This document shows positions 37,736 to 46,460 of a stretch of 64,000 nucleotides of DNA, piece after piece (positions within the stretch are counted from its first letter, which is position 1; every line of letters begins with the position of its first letter). Under the pieces are notes generated by a model. That model did no database searches and was not told where the DNA came from. It worked only from the letters and a program-made list of their open reading frames with translations. This DNA comes from Acinetobacter sichuanensis. GTDB lineage: Bacteria; Pseudomonadota; Gammaproteobacteria; Pseudomonadales; Moraxellaceae. The stretch is from assembly GCF_003024515.2 (NCBI RefSeq), contig NZ_PYIX02000023.1, forward strand, positions 1 through 64,000, given 5' to 3'. The translations under genes and the position numbers were made by a program.

Positions 37736-38785
37736 CAAAATGTATCTGCTCATGCTTATGAAGAAATTGTAGATCTTACAGAAGCATTTTCTGCAATTAA
37801 TCCAGATATGCGAGTTGCATTTATTCTAATGAACAAATTCACTTTAGCGCCAGTTACTGGACTAGTAGAATCATTACGATTTGCAGCAGATCAGTCTTTT
37901 CGTAGCCTACAAATTTATTGTAAATGGGACTGGATGACCTTCAACAATATTCCAGTCGTTGCAAGTTGTGGTCTTACTATACAACCCACAACTGACTTTA
38001 ACTTAGAAAATTTAAAGAAAAATTATGATTATATTGTTCTTGCAGGTGGTTTATTAAGTGAAACCCGAGAACCACCACAAGGTTTATTAAATACACTTCA
38101 AAAAATCCATAAAGCTAAAATTCCTATTATTGCCTTATGTTCTGCAAGCTTTGTTTTAGGGAAAGCAGGCATTCTGGATCAACATAAATGTGCAATTCAT
38201 TTTACGATTAGAGATGAATTTGTTCAGAGATTTCCAAAAGTCATTGCGGTGATAGATAAAACATATGTTGAAGATCGTGGGATTTTTACTTGCCCTGGTG
38301 GCACAGCCATTGATTTGGCAGCCAATTTAATTAGACAACATTGTGGTGATGTTCGTGCACAAAAAGGATTGGAATATCTTTTAATCAATGGAGAAAAGCC
38401 CCCAAAAACTCAAGAAAATCCTGATATTGATAAACCAGATACATACGAAAATATAACTGTTACTCGTGCTATCACTTTTATGAGTAAAAATTTAAGTGCT
38501 CATGTTACATTAAAAGAAGTAGCGGAACATGCTCAAACTAGTCCACGACAACTGCATCGTGTATTTGTAGCAAATGCAAATGAATCACCTGCTAGCTATT
38601 GGCGACGTTTAAGGCTTGAACACGCACGAAAATTATTAGCAAATACCAGTGCTTATGTAACCACTATTGCCATTGAATGTGGCTTTTCTGATGCTTCACA
38701 TTTTATTTACTGGTTTAAGAAACAATATGGTGAAACGCCTTTTTCTTATAGAAAACGACGTCATGAAGTTGAACGTTTAAATTAA
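37733..38785 (+). CDS. GlxA-family (DJ-1/PfpI + AraC) transcriptional regulator, copy 2
   Basis: About 350 residues with the same domain order as the gene at 24197 and extended identical blocks (VESLRFAAD, SFRSLQIYCKWDWMTFN, IECGFSDASHFI, KKQYGETPF). The DJ-1-like elbow reads ALCSASFVLG instead of AFCSGCFVLG. The C-terminal AraC domain has VTLKEVAEHAQTSPRQLHRV. The start is chosen from the conserved leader; ATG 37712 is the alternative. It is on the same strand as the proline-racemase-family gene and probably activates it and the divergent operon. The duplicate may respond to a related ligand. Confidence 0.88.
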   Translation: MQNVSAHAYEEIVDLTEAFSAINPDMRVAFILMNKFTLAPVTGLVESLRFAADQSFRSLQIYCKWDWMTFNNIPVVASCGLTIQPTTDFNLENLKKNYDYIVLAGGLLSETREPPQGLLNTLQKIHKAKIPIIALCSASFVLGKAGILDQHKCAIHFTIRDEFVQRFPKVIAVIDKTYVEDRGIFTCPGGTAIDLAANLIRQHCGDVRAQKGLEYLLINGEKPPKTQENPDIDKPDTYENITVTRAITFMSKNLSAHVTLKEVAEHAQTSPRQLHRVFVANANESPASYWRRLRLEHARKLLANTSAYVTTIAIECGFSDASHFIYWFKKQYGETPFSYRKRRHEVERLN

Positions 38786-39246
38786 TTTTCCACAAAAGGT
38801 TATCATATGGATTAGGTCCTTTTTGACATCATTCCTACGTTGATGAAACTTTCATTGATTTTTTCAAACATCAGTAGCGCTGCTCGCAAGTTACATTCTC
38901 ACATTGATACTTGAACATTGTTTTTAATGCTGAGAATCATGTATTCAAAAATAGATTTTACCATTTTAGTTTTTATGAGTTTCTTAATACTGTGAGATTA
39001 CCTACGACAATCAGTGCATTTTCTTTCACAAGCATGATAATTGTATTATATACATGATATTTAATATAATTTTAAATATAAATGCGTAATACTTGTAACA
39101 GCCAAGCCATCATAGATCTTTAGACTGGTATATACCCTATGAAATTATGGTTGAGTTTTTAACTATTACTCTTGTTAGTTAAACCCTATTTTTAAAAATA
39201 GTACTTTTCTCAAAAAAGAGAAAAGTACTATTCAAATATATAAATA
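38786..39246. other. Gap holding a terminator only
   Basis: About 460 AT-rich bases between GlxA-type copy 2 (plus) and RidA (minus), converging. Apart from the strong hairpin at 39198-39231 I see no gene or IS end. Confidence 0.45.
39198..39231 (-). terminator. Strong terminator after RidA
   Basis: A perfect 14-bp stem (ATAGTACTTTTCTC at 39198-39211 with GAGAAAAGTACTAT at 39218-39231) closes a six-base A/T loop and is followed on the minus strand by TTTTTA. It lies 15 bases after the RidA stop. Confidence 0.8.
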
Positions 39247-39597
39247 TTACAACATTCCTGTTGCCTGAATTTCTATTAAATATTTAGGACTGGCAAGTTG
39301 TGAGCCTACACAAGCTCGCGCTGGTTTATCGATTTCATTTACCCATGCATCATATACTCTATTCATTTCTTCAAAATCAGCCATATTTGCAAGCCAAATT
39401 TGAATTCGAGTAATTTGATTAAGATTTGCACCTACATCAAGCATTAATTGTTCAAGTTGATCTAGCACACAACGGGTTTGTTCAGTAATCCCTTGGTCCG
39501 TACACTTAGCCACTAATCCAGCTGTTTCTATATATTGGTCACTGACAACAATCTGACTAGCACGAGCTGTACTACGAAATCTTTTAATATTTGTCAT
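39247..39597 (-). CDS. RidA-family enamine/imine deaminase
   Basis: The 116-residue single-domain protein has the RidA pattern DQLEQLMLDVGANLNQITRI in the middle and the active-site Arg and Glu in RACVGSQLASPKYLIEIQA at the end. AAGGAG precedes the ATG. RidA hydrolyses enamine and imine intermediates released by PLP dehydratases and amino-acid oxidases. Encoded beside a pathway with a FAD imino-acid oxidoreductase and a proline-racemase-family enzyme, it may replace the missing deaminase or clear reactive imines. It follows a cupin gene by ten bases and forms an operon with it. Confidence 0.88.
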   Translation of the reverse strand: MTNIKRFRSTARASQIVVSDQYIETAGLVAKCTDQGITEQTRCVLDQLEQLMLDVGANLNQITRIQIWLANMADFEEMNRVYDAWVNEIDKPARACVGSQLASPKYLIEIQATGML

Positions 39598-39607
39598 TAT
39601 TTACTCC

Positions 39608-39958
39608 TTAAAAAATGCAATATGTTTTTCTAAAGTCTTCTTTAATGTCCCACATACCTTCACAATTTGCTGGGAATAAAACAGCATCTCCAGCATGCAG
39701 CTCTACAGGATCCCCTCCCTCTGGAGTAAAAATACACCAACCTTTTACAACATGGCTAAACTCACGGTTTGCAATATGGCGTTTGAACTTACCTGGTGAG
39801 CTCTCCCACACACCAATACTTGCAGCAATACTTTCAGAAGTTTGATCTTGTGCAGTGCTTTGTTGAGCAATTAACTCACCTACTGGAAGTTTTGCTGGTA
39901 CAGATGTTCCTAGTACATCACTTTCAGCTTGGCGTACAACAACGAGTTGATTTTTCAT
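39608..39958 (-). CDS. Cupin (Cupin_3/EutQ-like) protein
   Basis: The 116-residue protein begins MKNQLVVVRQAESDVLG, with AGAGAG before the ATG at 39958. Upstream in-frame residues belong to a decayed transporter, so they are not part of it. Cupin_3 features are WESSPGKFKRHIANREFSHV, VVKGWCIFTPEGGDPVELHA and GDAVLFPANCEGMWDIKE. Members of this group bind amino-acid-derived or ureido compounds and are often small pathway accessory enzymes. It is co-transcribed with RidA. Confidence 0.8.
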   Translation of the reverse strand: MKNQLVVVRQAESDVLGTSVPAKLPVGELIAQQSTAQDQTSESIAASIGVWESSPGKFKRHIANREFSHVVKGWCIFTPEGGDPVELHAGDAVLFPANCEGMWDIKEDFRKTYCIF

Positions 39959-39969
39959 AATGATCTCTC

Positions 39970-40100
39970 TATAAAGTCCTTTGACTGATTTAAATCTAAA
40001 GCATCTACGTCTGGTGCTAATGCCCATGCAGACTATGAACCAACCAAACAAATCACAGCCGCAATAATCATAGTCACCCCCATTTCAACAGCTGAAACTC
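39970..40100 (-). pseudogene. Remnant of the C-terminus of a second MFS transporter
   Basis: On the minus strand the sequence reads VEMGVTMIIAAVICLVGS, then a TAG stop, then SAWALAPDVDALDLNQSKDF. It aligns with the C-terminal end of the intact transporter just upstream (GIGTTMLIAAAISLVGLWV, then AWAPDIDGVDLHQAASLSK). It is the tail of a duplicated or recombined transporter gene, left between the cupin gene and the intact copy. The rest of 40101-40245 is not readable as coding. Confidence 0.75.
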
Positions 40101-40245
40101 TTATTTAAGTTGGGAAAATTTCAGCCTTCTCTCAAGCAAAATTCACCTTATTCAATTTTTAGAAACAAAGATCTCTTACTAGCTTCTCCTAAAAGAAACC
40201 TTTTTGTTTTCTTAGATTTAAATAAGATGATTTAGATTAAATAAT

Positions 40246-41583
40246 TTAATTTTTACTTAGAGACGCTGCTTGATGTAAATCTACCCCATCAATATCAGGT
40301 GCCCATGCTTGAGTCACCCATAAACCGACTAAACTAATAGCAGCTGCAATCAACATTGTTGTGCCAATACCCCAGTGTGCGAGAGCTAAAGGCACAAAAT
40401 AAGTACCTGCAGCTGCACCTATACGTGATAATGATGTACCTAACCCAACGGCGGTAGCTCGAACTTCTGTAGGAAATAACTCATTTGGATATACATATTG
40501 CATAACTTGAGCACCACCAATAAATAATGCGTAACCCCCAAACAAAATAAGAATCACTACAGAGGATGCGCTAGGGAAAAGACCTAGTAAAAGCAACATT
40601 AAGCCAGACCAAAAGAAACTATGTGACAACATTCTCTTGCGACCTACAGTATTAATTGTCAATGTAGCAACGGCACAGCCAACACAGAATAAAATGGTAA
40701 TTGCAACCGCACCCCATTTTGCCATTTCACCTGTTAAATTAAGTGCTAACATAACTTTAGGAGCAAACGCATAGATTGCGAATAAAGGGATGATAGAACA
40801 CGTCCAGAACAACCCCACAAATAATGTCCGCTTCCCATAACCAGAATGGAATAAAGATGTGATAGAGACCTTATTCTTTTCATCAACTTGTTGTTCTGGT
40901 AAATCATTTACCGAATATTCATTTCCATAAATCTTTTTGATAATTTTATCTGCCTCTTCTGTACGCCCTTGGCTAATCAACCAACGTGCAGACTCAGGTG
41001 TACCTAGGCGTCCAACCAAAAATAAAATGCCAGGGATAAGAGCACTTACTAGTACCCAACGCCATGCGTCTGGTCCAATAACTGATAAAATCAATTCACC
41101 AATAATATAAGCTGCTGCTGTCCCTAAAAACCATGCTGTTACTAAAGCAGAAAGGCGAGGACCACGGTTTTTACGTGGTAAAAACTCTGCTAGCAAAGAT
41201 GTAGCAATAGGACAATCTGCTCCTACCGCCGCACCAATAAGGAAGCGCAACACCACTAACATCAGTGCTGTTTCTACCCAGAATTGAGCAACGGACAAAC
41301 CAACAATAATCACTAGGTTTAAAATATAAAGTAACTTGCGACCAATTTTATCTGTCAGCCAACCGCCAAGAAAACCACCAAAGAAAATACCCACAAGCGC
41401 TGATGCTGCAACTAAACCTTCCCAAAACAAAGTAAGATGTAAAGCAGAGGAAATCTGAAGCATCACGACACCAATAATACTCAAAACGTAGCCATCTAAA
41501 AATGGACCACCTGCTGAATAAATGGTGAGCTTTTTATGAAATTTATTTAAAGGAACTTCCTCTAAAGGTATCTTATTACGCAT
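40246..41583 (-). CDS. MFS transporter (metabolite:H+ symporter)
   Basis: The 445-residue protein has 12 predicted membrane helices. It has motif A-type loops (GGFLGGWLTDKIGRKLLYIL; INTVGRKRMLS), a TM4-5 signature FLIGAAVGADCPIATSLLAE, and PNELFPTEVRATAVGLGTSL before TM11, as in SP/AAHS-like sugar- and acid-uptake transporters. It probably imports an organic acid or amino compound. Its position upstream of cupin and RidA on the same strand suggests it is the uptake system for this catabolic region. A second, decayed copy of its C-terminus lies directly downstream. Confidence 0.85.
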   Translation of the reverse strand: MRNKIPLEEVPLNKFHKKLTIYSAGGPFLDGYVLSIIGVVMLQISSALHLTLFWEGLVAASALVGIFFGGFLGGWLTDKIGRKLLYILNLVIIVGLSVAQFWVETALMLVVLRFLIGAAVGADCPIATSLLAEFLPRKNRGPRLSALVTAWFLGTAAAYIIGELILSVIGPDAWRWVLVSALIPGILFLVGRLGTPESARWLISQGRTEEADKIIKKIYGNEYSVNDLPEQQVDEKNKVSITSLFHSGYGKRTLFVGLFWTCSIIPLFAIYAFAPKVMLALNLTGEMAKWGAVAITILFCVGCAVATLTINTVGRKRMLSHSFFWSGLMLLLLGLFPSASSVVILILFGGYALFIGGAQVMQYVYPNELFPTEVRATAVGLGTSLSRIGAAAGTYFVPLALAHWGIGTTMLIAAAISLVGLWVTQAWAPDIDGVDLHQAASLSKN

Positions 41584-42371
41584 ATAAACTCCTTTACCTA
41601 CAAAGTATTAAACTGTTATCTATCCCTTAACAGCTTTTCCAAAATAATATTTTGAGATTAATAACATAGTGACCTAATAACTCTTCACTGAATCTTTTAA
41701 AAAACCTGACTTTCTCTTCCTACTTGGTATGGACCTATCATTAGGTTGAGATTTATGCCAATTGATAAAAATGGTTGAAGTAGATTTGCTCTAAGTCCGG
41801 TGGATGAAATTAAAAAATCAATAAGTTTATTTCTCTCACTTTCCAGCCAATCTGCTAATAATATTCCAGCAATAGTTTCTTTCTTTCCATGATAAATTCC
41901 TAACGTCCTTTTCTTATTATTCTTGACCTCATTTTCATATTTTGCATATAAAAAAATGGGCAATTTTTAGGACAAAACAGACATTGTATTTAAACTTAAC
42001 TAAATTAACTCATACGAAAAAGATATTTTCATATAAAATTAATAATTAAAAATCAGCAATATAAAAAACAATCAAAGTAAAACCACGCTAATTACATTTT
42101 TTTATATATGTCATATTCTTCATATTTGGATTTATCATTTTTATGAGATAAATTGACCTTTTTTTTATATTTATATTTTCAGAATAATGCTTTGATACTT
42201 TAATCATTAAAATTGATCAATAGGTATGTGAGCCATTTTAGCCTTAACAAAGATGGTCAATCACAATTAAACTTTTTATATGATGGAGCGTCATTATGAA
42301 TAGTATAAATTATTCTAATGCTAGGCACAGATTTCTATGCTCAAGGATAAAGCTACTTGGGGAATTAAGAT
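41584..42371. other. 788-base intergenic region
   Basis: A divergent gap between the MFS transporter (minus) and the DUF1330/OCD pair (plus), very AT-rich. The open frame on the minus strand at 41697-41963 lacks a proper start and family resemblance and is not accepted. Promoters for both flanking units should be here; no palindrome or terminator stands out. Confidence 0.4.
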
Positions 42372-42668
42372 ATGTGTGTTTCCAAAGGATATTGGATTAT
42401 TGAATGTCAGGAAATCACCGACAAAACCTCTATGCAAAAATATGCACATGCTTGGACTGAAATAGCAAATGAGTTTAATGCTCAAGTTATTGATGGAACT
42501 AAATCTTTTAACTTTGTAGAAGGGACACAAAAAGCACGTGTATTTATTTTGGAGTTCCCATCTAATCAGATTGCTCAGGATTGCTATTACAGCGAAAAAT
42601 ATAAAAAAGCTAAGAAACTTGCATGAAATGCAACGGAAAGAACATTGTCAATTATTGAAGGAATATAA
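42372..42668 (+). pseudogene. DUF1330 (dabb-like) protein with premature TGA
   Basis: The frame starts MCVSKGYWIIECQEITDKTS and matches DUF1330 proteins through FNFVEGTQKARVFILEFPSN and YYSEKYKKAKKLA, then meets TGA at 42624-42626. The same frame continues NATERTLSIIEGI to TAA at 42666-42668, which is the usual DUF1330 end. One base change would give a normal 98-residue protein. The truncated form may still fold. DUF1330 is a small ferredoxin-like-fold family of unknown chemistry often beside catabolic genes. The OCD-family gene starts six bases after the TAA, so the two were coupled. Confidence 0.75.
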
Positions 42669-42674
42669 GACCGA

Positions 42675-43601
42675 ATGACTTTTTTAAATTACGAGCAGGC
42701 GAAAGGTATTCTAAGTTGGCATGATGCTATTGAGGCACTGCGCTTAGGTCATGAAAGACCCAAAGCAACTCTACATGACTCACTCATGGGTCCTCAAGAT
42801 GGTATGTTATTAAATCGTATGGCAAGAATTGAAGGACTAGGTTATGGCGTAAAGGTAGAATCTGTATTTAATGGAAATGCAAATATAGGGCTACCTAATA
42901 CTCACGGAGTGGTTGCAGTTTATTCTTCTGAAAATGGTATTTTACGTGGCTTGATTGATAGCCATATTGTTACTGATCTGAAAACTGCTGCTGATTCTGT
43001 ATTAGGAGCAACGCTACTCGCTCGTCCTGAGAGTAAACATCTTGTGATTGTTGGAGCAGGTCGAGTTGCCAACAATCTTGTCCATGCTTACTGTGCTTTA
43101 TTTCCTAAACTTAAAAAAATATCAATTTGGTCTCGTCGTTTAAATCAATCTCAAGCACTTGTTAAAAAACTAGATCGATTATCTGTACCTGTGGTTGCTG
43201 TCTCAGATCTACAATCTGCCATATCAACTGCTGATATCATTTCGTCAGCAACTATGGCACAACAACCAATTTTAAAAGCAGATTGGATTCGTTTAGGAAC
43301 TCATATCGATTTGATTGGTGCCTTTACTCCAGAAATGCGTGAAGCTGATGATCAATTAATAGCAGCTTCCCAACTCTATGTAGATAATATTGAAACTACG
43401 TGGAATATTGGAGAAATTTCTATCCCTGTGACAAATGGCAAAATATCACGAGATCATATTCAAGGAGATCTCTATAGGTTAGTAAATAGTAGTTCTGAAA
43501 ATTTTAGAAATCAAAGTGATATCACTGTTTTTAAAAATAGTGGTGGTGCTCATTTGGATCTCATGATTGCTGATGCAATCTTGAAGAAGTTAGAGCTATG
43601 A
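42675..43601 (+). CDS. Ornithine cyclodeaminase/mu-crystallin family protein
   Basis: The 308-residue protein has the family layout: substrate Lys in GLGYGVKVESVFNGN, dinucleotide motif LVIVGAGRVANNLVHAY, and Asp in LIGAFTPEMREADDQLI. Members are ornithine cyclodeaminases, alanine dehydrogenases, or delta1-pyrroline-2-carboxylate reductases (LhpI type) that finish 3-hydroxyproline or D-proline degradation by making L-proline. In the neighbourhood of a proline-racemase-family enzyme the reductase role is attractive, but this is inference. It follows the DUF1330 reading frame closely. The 43602-43945 gap after it holds no supported gene. Confidence 0.85.
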   Translation: MTFLNYEQAKGILSWHDAIEALRLGHERPKATLHDSLMGPQDGMLLNRMARIEGLGYGVKVESVFNGNANIGLPNTHGVVAVYSSENGILRGLIDSHIVTDLKTAADSVLGATLLARPESKHLVIVGAGRVANNLVHAYCALFPKLKKISIWSRRLNQSQALVKKLDRLSVPVVAVSDLQSAISTADIISSATMAQQPILKADWIRLGTHIDLIGAFTPEMREADDQLIAASQLYVDNIETTWNIGEISIPVTNGKISRDHIQGDLYRLVNSSSENFRNQSDITVFKNSGGAHLDLMIADAILKKLEL

Positions 43602-43945
43602 AAATTAATGATGTGTATCCGTTGCAACTTGATATGACACAGATTCTTTTAATTGCTCATTGACTGTATTAATTAAAATTCTTCTAGATAATAATGCTTT
43701 TTCTTACTCAAATAACTTTTTTCCATATATACAACATTTTATAACTCGTGGGTTAAAGCTTGACATACAAGTACATCATGAACATCTTTAGAGATTGCCT
43801 TTTAAATGAAGAGTTTCATGTAAATTATTTATGAATATTGATCAAACGAAACATTTTCTATCTGATCTCAAAAGAAAATATGCTTTGTTTGCACAATGGC
43901 TCACGCCTATTTTAGATATCTCTGTTCCTACTGAGCACACTGGAT

Positions 43946-44949
43946 ATGTACAAAGCCTTACAAGTTTCTGAAACTGGACAGCTAGCGCTAGTCAAGAAAA
44001 AAATACCGACCCCATCATCAGATCAGGTGCTTATTCAAGTTGAGGCGTGCGGTATCTGCGGTGCTGATCTGTCAGATATTTCAGGTGAAAACCAATTCAT
44101 GCGTGTACCCGGTCATGAGGTGATTGGACGTATTATTGCACTGGGTGAAAACGTACCTTTAATTTGGACAATGGGACAGCGTGTCGGTGTTGGACGACTG
44201 GGTGGGCATTGCAATGCATGTGACCAATGCAGACAGGGAGCTTTTGTTCATTGTACAAATCAAACATATATTGGTAGTAATCAGGATGGTGGTTATGCAG
44301 AATTCATGCTTGCTAAAACAACTGCTTAATCGCTATTCCCGAAGGTCTGGAATCTGTTGATGCAGCTCCCCTACTTTGTGCTGGTCTGGCTACATTCAAT
44401 GCCTTAAAAAAATCTGGCGCTCAAGCTGGCGATCTTGTTGCGGTGCAAGGGATTGGTGGTTTAGGTCATTTAGCACTGCAATATGCCCATAAAATGGGTT
44501 TCAAAGTTGTAGCAATCGGACGTGGTGATGACATCTCAAATGAGGTGAAAAAACTTGGTGCACACATTTATATCGATACCCATACTCAAGATACCATCGC
44601 CGAATTACAGAAACTTGGGGGTGCCAAACTCATTTTAACAACACTTGGCAATGCTTCAGTTGTATCCCCTCTAATCGCTGGATTAGAACCTAAAGGAAAA
44701 CTCATTCTATTGGGTGCAGGAAAAGATCCTCTTTCATTATCTTCTGGAAAATTGGTTGTTGGCGAACATATTGTTCAAGGCTCTTTGACAGGCACACCTT
44801 ATGACACTGAAAAAACACTGGATTTTAGCTTGTTCGCCAATATCCGTCCTGAAATAGAAACGGTGTCATTAGAAGGTGTTAATGATGCGTTACAACGTTT
44901 AAAAGCAGGAGATGTTAAGTTTAGATTTGTCATCCAGATGAATACTTAA
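43946..44949 (+). pseudogene. Zinc-dependent alcohol dehydrogenase, frameshifted
   Basis: The N-terminal frame (43946-44329) has catalytic-zinc residues in EACGICGADL and VPGHEVIGRI and the structural-zinc Cys set CNACDQCRQGAFVHC, and stops at TAA 44327-44329. The rest reads in the next frame from IAIPEGLESVDAAPLLCAG through the NAD motif VQGIGGLGHLALQYA to the stop at 44949. Adding one T at about 44326 would give ACT GCT TTA ATC and one 334-residue protein, normal for AdhP-type enzymes. As written it is inactive. Glutathione reductase follows 40 bases later, so they were probably one operon dealing with aldehydes or thiols. Confidence 0.85.
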
Positions 44950-44989
44950 GTCTTTCAGTGTCTAAATCTAAAAAACAGGAATTTCATTT

Positions 44990-46342
44990 ATGTCCAAACA
45001 CTATGATTATATTGCGATTGGCGGCGGCAGTGGCGGTATTGCTTCGGTCAATCGTGCTGCCATGTATGGTAAAAAATGTGCATTGATTGAAATGGGAGAT
45101 ATAGGTGGAACCTGTGTCAACGTAGGCTGTGTTCCCAAAAAAGTGATGTGGTATTCCGCTCAAATTGCTGATGCAATTCATAAATACGGATCAGACTATG
45201 GTTTTAATACTGAATTGAAATCATTTGACTGGAAAAAGTTAGTTGAAAACAGGCAAGCCTATATCCGTCGAATCCATGCGTCATATGACACCGTACTCAG
45301 CAAAAATAATGTCGATGTGATTCATGGTTTTGCAAAGTTTGTAGATACTCAGACCATTGAAGTAAATGGTGAAATGTACACGGCGGACCATATTTTAATT
45401 GCTACGGGTACTCAGGCATTCAAACCTGACATTGAAGGTGCTGAATATGGTATTGATTCTAACGGCTTCTTTGAACTGGATAAATTACCCAAACGCACTG
45501 CAATTGTAGGGTCTGGTTATATTGCCGTAGAGCTAGCAGGTGTTCTCAACGCCTTAGGCTCAGATGTACAGCTTTTTATTCGTAAGCAGCAGCCCCTGCG
45601 TAGTCTCGATCACTTTTTAGGTGAAACTCTGTTAGAGAATATGCGCAGTGAAAGTATTAACGTGCATATTCAAAGTCAGATCAACAAAGTGACTAAACTT
45701 CAGGATGATTCACTTGTATTACATCTAGCAGATGGTACAGAACATAGCGTAGATTGTTTGATTTGGGCAGTGGGTAGAAAACCTGCAACTGAAGCACTTC
45801 ATCTGAATCAAACTCAGGTTCAATTAAATAAGAATGGCTTTATTCATGTTGATGCATATCAAAATACAACACAGTCTGGCATTTATGCCGTAGGTGATAT
45901 TACAGGCAAAGTCGAGTTAACGCCTGTTGCTGTGGCAGCAGGTCGACGACTGTCTGAACGTTTATTTAACAATAAGCCGAATGAACATCTGGATTATGAA
46001 AATATTCCGACTGTTGTGTTCAGTCACCCACCTATTGGAACAGTTGGATTAACTGAAGATCAAGCCATAGAAAAATTTGGTCAAGATGCTATCAAAATCT
46101 ATCATTCTTCCTTTACATCCATGTATACAGCGGTAACAGAACACCGACAACTCACCAAAATGAAACTCATTTGTGCAGGCAATGATGAGAAAGTAGTCGG
46201 AATTCATGGAATTGGATACGGTATGGATGAGATCCTACAAGGCTTTGCTGTTGCTTTGAAAATGGGCGCAACTAAAAAGGATTTCGATAATACTGTAGCA
46301 ATTCATCCGACTTCTGCCGAAGAATTCGTCACCATGTGCTAG
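44990..46342 (+). CDS. gor: Glutathione reductase
   Basis: The 450-residue protein carries the N-terminal FAD motif [18 protein letters not shown], the redox disulfide [16 protein letters not shown], a second nucleotide-binding motif [16 protein letters not shown] and the C-terminal dimer-interface active site [16 protein letters not shown], giving all elements of glutathione reductase. The NADPH preference is likely from the RKQQPLR region. It reduces oxidised glutathione in the cytosol. CAGGA precedes the ATG. It is downstream of a broken alcohol dehydrogenase and may have supported aldehyde detoxification. Confidence 0.93.
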   Translation: MSKHYDYIAIGGGSGGIASVNRAAMYGKKCALIEMGDIGGTCVNVGCVPKKVMWYSAQIADAIHKYGSDYGFNTELKSFDWKKLVENRQAYIRRIHASYDTVLSKNNVDVIHGFAKFVDTQTIEVNGEMYTADHILIATGTQAFKPDIEGAEYGIDSNGFFELDKLPKRTAIVGSGYIAVELAGVLNALGSDVQLFIRKQQPLRSLDHFLGETLLENMRSESINVHIQSQINKVTKLQDDSLVLHLADGTEHSVDCLIWAVGRKPATEALHLNQTQVQLNKNGFIHVDAYQNTTQSGIYAVGDITGKVELTPVAVAAGRRLSERLFNNKPNEHLDYENIPTVVFSHPPIGTVGLTEDQAIEKFGQDAIKIYHSSFTSMYTAVTEHRQLTKMKLICAGNDEKVVGIHGIGYGMDEILQGFAVALKMGATKKDFDNTVAIHPTSAEEFVTMC

Positions 46343-46460
46343 TCATTACGCCTTTCAAAGAGCATTTATTTTTGTATTTGCTCTTATTCTCACCTAAATT
46401 TTAAATGATGAGTTTTCAACAAATTGGTCTTGATGGAGACGCCGTACCAAAGATTAAAAT

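Noticed and set aside
41697-41963. 88-codon open frame on the minus strand
   Set aside because: It begins at a non-ATG codon without a ribosome site, shows no family resemblance and lies in very AT-rich intergenic DNA.
42624-42626. Selenocysteine (UGA recoding) as an explanation for the DUF1330 stop, and likewise for the MFS TGA at 52612
   Set aside because: There is no hairpin resembling a SECIS element after either TGA, the positions are not catalytic Cys sites in these families, and similar TAA and frameshift lesions occur nearby.
43830-43970. 46-codon frame starting MNIDQTKHFLSDLKRKYALF upstream of the alcohol dehydrogenase
   Set aside because: It overlaps the better-supported dehydrogenase start, has no ribosome site and no recognisable family.
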